Origin: Labilibacter marinus
GTDB lineage: Bacteria; Bacteroidota; Bacteroidia; Bacteroidales; Marinilabiliaceae
Assembly (NCBI RefSeq): GCF_001659685.2
Contig: NZ_LXYE02000010.1
Span: 1-64,000 of the forward strand
DNA: 64,000 nt
Direction of reading: 5' to 3'
Below, piece by piece: positions 28,830-36,385 of this stretch (its first letter is position 1; the number at the start of each line of letters is the position of its first letter). The notes under the pieces were generated by a model. That model searched no databases. It was given only the letters and a program-made list of their open reading frames with translations, and had not been told where the DNA came from. The position numbers and the translations under genes were made by a program.

Positions 28830-29954
28830 CTACCTCACTTTCCAGATTTTACCCTCTTGGTTAATTAAGTAGTTAGTGTTGGGGCCTTCTCCTTTAATGC
28901 TAGCTTTAAACGTATCATTTTTTACATCAATATTAACTTTGTAACTGAACTCCGAAGACTCCAGACCTACACCTTCAAGTCCTGCTAATTTGCGAGCGTA
29001 GCGTTTATGCTTTTTAAGGTGCATTTGCTGGGCATAATATACATTTCTAAGTTCCCATTTAATTCGCCTTTGACTTTGTAATAGGTTTATTTGTTCGGCA
29101 GTCTGCCCATTCGCATTAAAGTTCCATTCGCCCCACAATTCAGGATTATGGATACTGTTTTCGTTTAAAAAGCTCCATACCCATTTTTCACTTTCGTATT
29201 TTTTACCTGTTTCTGGGTTCAGCATTTTCTTATATACGCCCGAAACTACTGTAGTAGGCCAATGCAAACGTCTTACATTGGTATTCCATTGCGTATTGGG
29301 CTTTAAAAAAGTATGACCCTCAATCTGTAAATTCAGGGGTATGGCGCATTCCACCGCCCAATAATTATCCAGGTCTTTGGGGTTATTCAAGGTGCCTTCC
29401 ACATGCACAGCACATCTGGCAAGGGAATTATCTAACAATGGGAAGCGTAATAAAGGTTTTTCATTCGTAGATGTTCTGTACTCTCCGCAAAGGTTGCCTA
29501 GGGCATTCATCTTTAATACTACATAGTCTAACTCAGTATTGTCATCATCAATAAATAGCTCAAGAAAGTTATCATCAAAAAAGTAAGACTGACATATATC
29601 GTTAACGCTCCAAATATGTTGGTCGTAAATAATGGCTGCAAAGTATAAGGTATCGTTGTTAATACCCAGTTTGTATTTGCTGGAAAATTGCGGTTCTGTA
29701 TTCCCATTTTTAAACTCAGAAACCAGCTGCTCGCTCCAATCAATATTTTGCCATTCATTATCATTAATAATTCCATCTATGTTGGGGATGGTATTCATAG
29801 TATTCACATTATAAATTTTCGGAATACAATAATCGGGACAATTGGGCAGCCCAAATTGGTTTCTTTTATGGTCGGTTTCAGGAGCGTCGTTGCATCCTGC
29901 CAGAACCGCCAATACAAGAAATATGAGTAAATGATATGTTGCTTTTTTATACAT
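28830..29954 (-). CDS. CBM9-like carbohydrate-binding lipoprotein
   Basis: 374 residues from the ATG at 29954, which opens a lipoprotein signal (LVLAVLAGCNDAP). The central part matches the CBM9-like domain of Bacteroidota: TIPNIDGIINDNEWQNIDW, then FAAIIYDQHIW, the acidic FFDDNFLELFIDDDNTELDY strand, and NTNVRRLHWPTTVVSG. The C-terminal third is unrecognised. It may bind plant or algal sugars, but no glycoside hydrolase is adjacent. The longer frame to 30002 starts before the signal peptide and is not preferred. Confidence 0.87.
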   Translation of the reverse strand: MYKKATYHLLIFLVLAVLAGCNDAPETDHKRNQFGLPNCPDYCIPKIYNVNTMNTIPNIDGIINDNEWQNIDWSEQLVSEFKNGNTEPQFSSKYKLGINNDTLYFAAIIYDQHIWSVNDICQSYFFDDNFLELFIDDDNTELDYVVLKMNALGNLCGEYRTSTNEKPLLRFPLLDNSLARCAVHVEGTLNNPKDLDNYWAVECAIPLNLQIEGHTFLKPNTQWNTNVRRLHWPTTVVSGVYKKMLNPETGKKYESEKWVWSFLNENSIHNPELWGEWNFNANGQTAEQINLLQSQRRIKWELRNVYYAQQMHLKKHKRYARKLAGLEGVGLESSEFSYKVNIDVKNDTFKASIKGEGPNTNYLINQEGKIWKVR

Positions 29955-30089
29955 TAAAGTACGTGAGTGGTAGATACAATTTACATGTATTCTTTGTTCC
30001 ATGCAAATTATCTAGGGGTGCTTATTAAAATAAAAAATAATTGTTGGCTGAATCTGTTCATTCGCCAAAATAGTTTTAGAAACTAATTA

Positions 30090-30803
30090 TTAAATTCCTA
30101 AAATTTGAATGGCTAAGCCAGATAAAAAAATCATGCTACCTGCAATTACATGGGTATACAAGCCTATTTTTTTTACAGGTATAAATGAAAAGCCAAATGT
30201 ACCAATAGTCACTGAAATCATCATGGCCAATAGCGTTGAAACTCCAAAAGCAAGGGTAACCATTAGCATGCCCGAGGTACTTGTTTGAGCTGCAGGATAC
30301 ATTAATAAAGGAATGAGTACTTCGCAAGGGCCAAGCACAAAAATGATAAATAGTACCCAAGGTGTTATCTTTTTACCTTCTGCCTGTGCATGAACATGTG
30401 AATGATCGCTTTGGTGATTATGTTCGTGACTATGCACAACTCCACAACTGTGCAGGTGAGCATGGGTGTGTTTCTTGTTTTTATATACTTTCCTTAATCC
30501 CCAAATGCTATACATTAATCCAAATGCGATTAAAGCCCAAGCGGCTAAGTTACCTCTTGTGGCTTCAATCAAATTTAGTTTTTCAAGTCCAACGCCAAAA
30601 AATACGCCAATTAACCCCAATACAACTGAGCTTAAAACATGCCCCAAACCACATATAAATGTCAAGGACAAAATTTTAGTAATATTCCAGTTGCGGGCTT
30701 TGCCTATCATAATAAAGGGCAGGTAATGATCAGGCCCTAAAATGGTATGTATAAAGCCTGCTGATATGGCTGTGGTTATAAGAACTTGTATGTCTAATGT
30801 CAT
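30090..30803 (-). CDS. Metal transporter-like membrane protein with His-rich loop
   Basis: 237 residues with six hydrophobic segments and the motif HTILGPDHYLPF near residue 19, typical of the UreH/NiCoT and TauE-like superfamily. A cytosol- or periplasm-facing loop between helices (about 110-142) contains at least ten His in alternation with acidic and small residues (HAHLHSC, HSHEHNHQSDHSHVHA), suggesting binding of nickel, cobalt or zinc. It lies 11 bases after the stop of mutS2, so the two are probably co-transcribed. The direction of transport is not shown by the sequence. Confidence 0.85.
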   Translation of the reverse strand: MTLDIQVLITTAISAGFIHTILGPDHYLPFIMIGKARNWNITKILSLTFICGLGHVLSSVVLGLIGVFFGVGLEKLNLIEATRGNLAAWALIAFGLMYSIWGLRKVYKNKKHTHAHLHSCGVVHSHEHNHQSDHSHVHAQAEGKKITPWVLFIIFVLGPCEVLIPLLMYPAAQTSTSGMLMVTLAFGVSTLLAMMISVTIGTFGFSFIPVKKIGLYTHVIAGSMIFLSGLAIQILGI

Positions 30804-30814
30804 TCCTATTTTTT

Positions 30815-33352
30815 TTAGATGTCAATCTCTACAATTGTGATGCCACTTCCACCATACTGGATGTGCTCATCTCTAAAACTTTTAATGTGAGGCATGGTGT
30901 TCAGCATTTCGCGAAGCATCTGCCTAAGTATACCGTTACCTTTACCGTGAAGTATCTTTATGCTACCCACTTCGCACATGACTGCATCATCAATATGGTT
31001 GGTAACAATTTGAATAGCTTCGTCGGCACGTTGCCCTCTTACATCAATGTCTGCCTTAAAGGTAAGCTTTCTTTGTCTAACTGTCTCTGCTAAATTAGCA
31101 CCTAAACTAGGCTGGTTTAACGAGCGCATAGCCTGTTTTACCTGATTATTACTAATTTTTTCTAATCTAGATACCTTAACATTGGTGACCAAATGACCAA
31201 AAGCTACTTGCGCATTTTTACCATTTATCTGCATCACCTCACCAGGCAAAGACTGTCCTTCTAGCTTTACTTTATCGCCTTTACGAATAATGCCATCATC
31301 AACAACTTTGGTTTTCTTAACCTGTTTTTTAACTGGAGCATTAGCCTTTACATTATCGTTGGATTCCGAAAACTCTTCTTGTTCTTGCTTTTCGCCTTTT
31401 CTTTTTTTCCTGTTTTTTATGCGCTCAATTTCTCGCTCAATTTTATGCTTTTGCTTATCGTCTTGATTTTCTAACTTTTCTTTAAAGTTGCTTAAGGATG
31501 CACGGGCTTTTTTAGTTCTTTCCTTTTCTGCCTGACTTTCCTTAATTTCTCTAATGGTTCTTTCAATGCGCTTGTTCGCATTAGCCATCAACTCTTCAGC
31601 TTCCTTTTGCGCTTTCTCAACAATCTTATTGCGCTCTTTTTTGCTGCTCTCTAATTGAGACAAATATTTTTCATAAACATCTTCTAACTGTTTGTCTTTA
31701 CGACGAATATTATCTCGCTTATTCTCCCAATACCTTTTATCACGAGCAATCTCACGAAGGTGTTTGTCGAAATTAATATGATCTTCACCAATTTCTGCTT
31801 TGGCACTATCTAACAAACCTTCGGGTAATCCAATTTTGCGAGCAATTTCAAAAGCAAATGAACTTCCTGGCTGTCCGATTAATAGCTTAAAGAGTGGTTT
31901 GATTTGATGCGTATCAAACTGCATAGCACCGTTTTCAATGCCCTCTACACCTGATGCATAATGCTTCAGATTGGTATAATGCGTAGTGATAACTCCATTT
32001 AATTTCATGGCATTAAACTCCTTTAATACCGATTCGGCTATGGCACCACCCAAAGCAGGTTCGGTACCTGTACCGAATTCATCAATCAATATTAAAGTTT
32101 CAGGCGTACCATTCTTTAAAAAGTACTTCATGTTTAGCAAATGCGAACTATAGGTACTTAAGTCATTTTCGATGGATTGCTGATCGCCAATATCAATAAA
32201 AATGTGGTTGTAAATACCCATGGTACTGCGTTCGTCCATAGGAACCAGCAAACCACACTGAAACATATATTGAACCAAACCAACGGTTTGTAAACAAACC
32301 GATTTACCTCCCGCATTGGGGCCAGATATTAATACAATTCGCTGTTCTTTATTCAGTTGAATATTTAAGGGCACCACTGCTTTACCTTCTGCTGCATGCT
32401 GCAAGTAGAGTAGGGGGTGGGTTGCGTCTTCCCAGTTTACCTCAGGATGAGTAACCATATCGGGCAAGCATGCATTTATCTGCAAAGCAAATTTAGCTTT
32501 GGCTCTGATAAAATCCATAATGCCTAAAAACTCATAAGAGAAAACTAGATCGTCTAAATAAGGTCTGATACCATCTGAAAAAGCAACTAGTATTCTATTG
32601 ATTTCTCGTTTCTCAGCATATTCTAATTCACGAATCTCGTTGTTGATTTCAACAATTTCGGTAGGCTCAATAAATGATGTTTTACCCGTAGCTGATTCAT
32701 CATGAATAATACCGTTTAATTTACGTTTGTTACCTGCAGGTACAGGAATTACTGCACGTCCATCGCGAATAGCTACGTTGGTTTCGGCTTCCACTAAACC
32801 TTCTTTACGAGCATGGTTTAATATGCTAGCCATCTTTCGAGAAACGCTACCCTGCTTTTTCACCATGTCGGTTCTGATGCGAGCTAACTCTGGCGAGGCA
32901 CTATCTTTAATCTTTCCAAACTTATTAAGTATGGCATCAATGCGATCGAAAATATATGGATAGACCATCACTTTGGAGGCAATCTCTCTTAGATGAGGAT
33001 ATACGTTCTGCTCCTCTTTATTCTTAAAAAAGCGAACGATATCTTTTACCGATAACAATGAACGGCGCAAGTCAAACATTTCCCTTTCTTCCAAGTAGAG
33101 GCCTTCCACTCTAATTCTGTTTAAAGGACCTCTTACATCTATATAATAACTGGTAGGAAATGAAGATTCCTCCACGCAAATTCGCTTAAATTCATTGGTT
33201 TGATTCACCCAACGACGAATCACATCGTGTAAAGTCACAAATCGCATGCCGTCTACACGTTCCTTTCCCATAGAGCTTAAACACTGCTCTTTAATTAATT
33301 CTCGAACCCGATTAAATCGGATTTTCTCTTCAAAAAACTCTGGATATATCAA
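30815..33352 (-). CDS. mutS2: MutS2-family endonuclease/ATPase
   Basis: 845 residues. The MutS core ATPase is present: Walker A GPNAGGKS at 344-351, Walker B LILIDEFGTGTEP near 425, and signature STYSSHLLNM. A long charged coiled coil with KOW-like loop (about 530-690) follows, and the C-terminal Smr nuclease domain ends the protein (DVRGQRADEAIQIV, then ILHGKGNGILRQ). No N-terminal mismatch-binding domain is present, as expected for MutS2. In other bacteria MutS2 suppresses recombination or resolves stalled ribosomes. It starts an operon with the downstream metal transporter. Confidence 0.95.
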   Translation of the reverse strand: MIYPEFFEEKIRFNRVRELIKEQCLSSMGKERVDGMRFVTLHDVIRRWVNQTNEFKRICVEESSFPTSYYIDVRGPLNRIRVEGLYLEEREMFDLRRSLLSVKDIVRFFKNKEEQNVYPHLREIASKVMVYPYIFDRIDAILNKFGKIKDSASPELARIRTDMVKKQGSVSRKMASILNHARKEGLVEAETNVAIRDGRAVIPVPAGNKRKLNGIIHDESATGKTSFIEPTEIVEINNEIRELEYAEKREINRILVAFSDGIRPYLDDLVFSYEFLGIMDFIRAKAKFALQINACLPDMVTHPEVNWEDATHPLLYLQHAAEGKAVVPLNIQLNKEQRIVLISGPNAGGKSVCLQTVGLVQYMFQCGLLVPMDERSTMGIYNHIFIDIGDQQSIENDLSTYSSHLLNMKYFLKNGTPETLILIDEFGTGTEPALGGAIAESVLKEFNAMKLNGVITTHYTNLKHYASGVEGIENGAMQFDTHQIKPLFKLLIGQPGSSFAFEIARKIGLPEGLLDSAKAEIGEDHINFDKHLREIARDKRYWENKRDNIRRKDKQLEDVYEKYLSQLESSKKERNKIVEKAQKEAEELMANANKRIERTIREIKESQAEKERTKKARASLSNFKEKLENQDDKQKHKIEREIERIKNRKKRKGEKQEQEEFSESNDNVKANAPVKKQVKKTKVVDDGIIRKGDKVKLEGQSLPGEVMQINGKNAQVAFGHLVTNVKVSRLEKISNNQVKQAMRSLNQPSLGANLAETVRQRKLTFKADIDVRGQRADEAIQIVTNHIDDAVMCEVGSIKILHGKGNGILRQMLREMLNTMPHIKSFRDEHIQYGGSGITIVEIDI

Positions 33353-33677
33353 TTGTAATTTCTTTAAAAGTAATGTATATGCCCATTGACTTTACAAGGG
33401 GCAAAAATAATAAAATAAATGGCGCTGTGACGGATTATTAACGCTTCAATAAAAGATTAACTTGTCTTTGTGAGAAAACACCAAATGCTTTGTTAATTCC
33501 TTCAAAAATTCTCCTTAAAACAAGTTAACCTTTATTTTTCCAAGTACTTGATTCGACAAGCCTTAGTTCAAGGCTTGTCCTTTTTGAAAGTCAAGGAGTT
33601 TACTTTTGTAAATGACTGTTTTCAAAAAGGACGTAACGAAGAAACTAGACTTTTGGGACAAGTACTATTTAAGGAAT
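33353..33677. other. Structured intergenic region
   Basis: No gene is supported here. Two inverted repeats are visible: GACAAGCCTT/AAGGCTTGTC at 33555-33579 followed by CTTTTT, which resembles a terminator on the plus strand, and GTCCTTTTTGAAA/TTTCAAAAAGGAC pairing 33577-33589 with 33620-33632. They overlap by three bases, so they compete. A plus-strand gene upstream of this terminator is not visible. Confidence 0.6.
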
Positions 33678-34742
33678 TTAACCTTTCCGCTTCTTTACCT
33701 CTTTAATCATCTTAGCAAGGTTTTTTCCTTTCCGTCGTTTCTGAACTTCACTATCTTCGTAATGCTCTTTTTCGCGCCTTAGTTTTAAATAGTTTTGATA
33801 ACTATCTTCGTTTAGTTCACCATCTTCGAGTGCTTGTAAAACAGCACAGCCTTTTTCATGCATATGTGTACAATCCGAAAATCTACAGTCGTATGATAAT
33901 TCAGCGATGCTTTTAAAACTAGTATTTAAACCATGTGCAGAGTCTGCCAAACCTACTTCTCTCATGCCTGGATTATCGATAACTATTCCTCCATCTTTTA
34001 ACACAACCAACTGACGGTGCGAAGTGGTATGTTTACCTCTATCTATACTTTCGCTTATTTCGCCAACCTCCATCAATTCATCCTGATGTAAGGTGTTAAT
34101 AATGGTTGATTTCCCTACGCCAGATGACCCTAAAAAGCAATAGGTTTTACCTTTGGTAATAGATTCCCGGATGGAATTTAAACCTGAGTGATGCGCACAG
34201 CTTATTGTGTGTAAATCTACTTCAGGTATCCTTTCTTTAATCTGATGAATTAAGGAAGAAAGTTCTTCATTGGTAATTAAATCAGTTTTATTTAAAACTA
34301 AAATAGGTTCAATATTGTCCTCTCGACAAATCGTAATATAACGTTCAAACCGATTGATGCTAAAGTCCCGATTAACAGCTTCTACAATAAATGCATAATC
34401 AATGTTGGTTGCAATTATTTGTAGTTCACCTTCCTTACCAATGGCTCGTCTTTTTAACAGGTTTTGCCTTGGTATTACTTGGTGGATAAGTGCTTTTTTA
34501 TCATCGAATGACGAAATGTAAACCCAATCGCCCACAGCAGGAAAATCTAATCTGCTACTGGCTGAGTATCTGAGATTGCCCAGAATTTCTCCTTCTAGTT
34601 CTCGCTGTCCATTATTTACGATATATCGTTCTCGGTGTTCAGCTACTATTCGGCCAATTTGCCAATCTGTTTTGTTTAATGATTTTTCTATTTCAGTATT
34701 AAATCCTAAACTATATAATGTTGTATGTAAATGCGTATTCAT
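33678..34742 (-). CDS. rsgA: Ribosome small subunit-dependent GTPase A
   Basis: 354 residues from the ATG at 34742. It is a circularly permuted GTPase: an N-terminal OB-fold domain (about 15-80), then G4 VLNKTD, G1 GSSGVGKST, switch-region G3 DNPGMRE in permuted order, and a C-terminal zinc-binding domain with Cys and His in DCRFSDCTHMHEKGCAV. RsgA helps late maturation of the 30S subunit. The upstream Met at 34778 would add 12 hydrophobic residues that do not look like RsgA, so the later ATG is preferred. Confidence 0.96.
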   Translation of the reverse strand: MNTHLHTTLYSLGFNTEIEKSLNKTDWQIGRIVAEHRERYIVNNGQRELEGEILGNLRYSASSRLDFPAVGDWVYISSFDDKKALIHQVIPRQNLLKRRAIGKEGELQIIATNIDYAFIVEAVNRDFSINRFERYITICREDNIEPILVLNKTDLITNEELSSLIHQIKERIPEVDLHTISCAHHSGLNSIRESITKGKTYCFLGSSGVGKSTIINTLHQDELMEVGEISESIDRGKHTTSHRQLVVLKDGGIVIDNPGMREVGLADSAHGLNTSFKSIAELSYDCRFSDCTHMHEKGCAVLQALEDGELNEDSYQNYLKLRREKEHYEDSEVQKRRKGKNLAKMIKEVKKRKG

Positions 34743-34815
34743 TATTAAAAACAATAAGAGTACCCTTGAAATATTCAATGGTATAAATTAAAAAAAAATA
34801 AGATTTTAATAAATA

Positions 34816-34875
34816 GACAGGTGCCACAAAGCATTAAGCAATGCTTTGAAAACAAATACAAGGAAGACACCTGTC
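34816..34875. ncRNA. Nested-hairpin intergenic element, possible structured leader or RNA
   Basis: GACAGGTG at 34816-34823 pairs with CACCTGTC at 34868-34875, and inside it a 9-bp perfect hairpin (CAAAGCATT with AATGCTTTG, loop AAGC) covers 34827-34848. The element lies between rsgA (minus, 74 bases away) and the response regulator gene (plus). A short CGGTTACACCG hairpin follows at 34875-34885. I do not recognise a named RNA family. Confidence 0.4.
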
Positions 34876-35046
34876 GGTTACACCGAATACAAGTGCTCTA
34901 TTGAAATAGTATGAATAGTAGTTATTGTCATGAACCACAAATGTAGTTTAATTTTAAATAAGCTCAAAATTCTTATTTCTTCTAGTATAAATATGTAATA
35001 TGAAGTCTATTTTCATTAAATTGAAAGCAAATTATCAAAGCAACAT

Positions 35047-36231
35047 ATGTTTACACCAGATCCCCAGAAAATACTTATTGTAGATGATAGCATGTCTAAT
35101 ATCATGATGCTAAAAGAATCGCTGAGTGATTTTAATTGTATTGCGGCTACTTCTGGCAATCAGGCACTTTTATTGGCCAAGCAAGATAAAAAACCTGACC
35201 TCATATTGCTGGATATTGTTATGAAAGGAATGGATGGGTATGAGGTGTGTATGGAATTAAAAAAAGATCCATTAACATTAGATATTCCAGTTATCTTTTT
35301 AAGCTCGCAGGATGATGCGGATAGTTTGGTGAAGGGGTTTAATGTTGGTGCGGTTGATTTTATAGGTAAGCCTTTTCATGAAGATGAATTAACCGTTAGA
35401 GTAAACAATCAACTTAAGTTTAAAAAGTCGTTGGATAATAATGCTCTATACCTTAAATCGATAGAGGATATTTACGATACGATTACAGATAGTATGTATT
35501 ACGCGCAAAAAATTCAACAAGCTACTCTGCCACATAAAGATTATATGGATAGAGTTTTAGATGAGTATTTTGTGTTTTATAAACCGAGAGATATTGTAAG
35601 CGGGGATTTTTACTTGGTACACGAAATTGATAATAAGGTATTATTGGTTGCAGCTGATTGTACAGGTCATGGTGTGCCTGGAGCTTTAATGAGCATGATG
35701 AGCATGGCATTAATTAATGAAATGATTAACATCGAAAATAAATATACTCCTAATGAAATATTAAATCAGTTACGCTATATCATTATTGATACTTTTAATG
35801 CGGAAGGAAAGGATGAAATTACAGATGGATTAGATGCTTCCATTATTGTTATTGATAAAGCACAAAATGAGGCTGTGTTTTCAGGTGCAAATTCACCACT
35901 GTATTTAGTTCGGGACGGAGAACTGATAGAGTATAAGGGAGACCGAATGCCAGTAGGTATATATCCAACGCAAACCCCTTTTACTAAGCATAAAATTGAG
36001 TTGAAAGAGAATGATTGTATTTATCTTTCTTCGGATGGATATGCCGATCAGTTTGGAGGAGAATCAAATAGGAAAATGATGTTAAAGCCTTTTAAAGAAG
36101 TACTCGCTTCGGGTAGTTATTTACATATGAAAGAACAGGAAGAACGTATTAATAAGCATTTTTCGGATTGGAAAGGGTATAACGAGCAAGTGGATGATGT
36201 GCTGGTAATGGGCTATAGATATAAAGGGTAA
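35047..36231 (+). CDS. Response regulator with PP2C-type phosphatase output
   Basis: 394 residues. An N-terminal receiver domain (about 8-125) has Asp13-Asp14, phosphoacceptor Asp56 (LILLDIV) and Lys108 (FIGKPF). A linker helix resembling a SpoIIE/RsbU linker (DSMYYAQKIQQATLPH) is followed by a PP2C-like domain at about 190-394 with GDFYLVHE, DCTGHGVPGALMSMM and DGYADQFGG metal-site text. Proteins of this kind dephosphorylate anti-sigma antagonists, but no sigma system genes are adjacent. The upstream gap is noted separately at 34816. Confidence 0.93.
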   Translation: MFTPDPQKILIVDDSMSNIMMLKESLSDFNCIAATSGNQALLLAKQDKKPDLILLDIVMKGMDGYEVCMELKKDPLTLDIPVIFLSSQDDADSLVKGFNVGAVDFIGKPFHEDELTVRVNNQLKFKKSLDNNALYLKSIEDIYDTITDSMYYAQKIQQATLPHKDYMDRVLDEYFVFYKPRDIVSGDFYLVHEIDNKVLLVAADCTGHGVPGALMSMMSMALINEMINIENKYTPNEILNQLRYIIIDTFNAEGKDEITDGLDASIIVIDKAQNEAVFSGANSPLYLVRDGELIEYKGDRMPVGIYPTQTPFTKHKIELKENDCIYLSSDGYADQFGGESNRKMMLKPFKEVLASGSYLHMKEQEERINKHFSDWKGYNEQVDDVLVMGYRYKG

Positions 36232-36332
36232 GCGTACATTAAATCTTATAACGTCTAGTGAATGTCTGTTTATAGGAATCGATTTTTGACTCTTAACGTT
36301 ACTAACTTTAAGAACTTAGTTTAGACTTAAAT

Positions 36333-36361
36333 AAAAAGGGCGAATCTTTAAGATCCGCCCC
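36333..36361 (-). terminator. Rho-independent terminator of ppdK
   Basis: On the minus strand GGGCGGATCTT pairs with AAGATTCGCCC (one mismatch-type wobble) followed by TTTTTAT. It lies 25 bases after the ppdK stop. The plus strand has no T-tract. Confidence 0.85.
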
Positions 36362-36385
36362 ATGAGTTGTAAATTATAATCTGTG

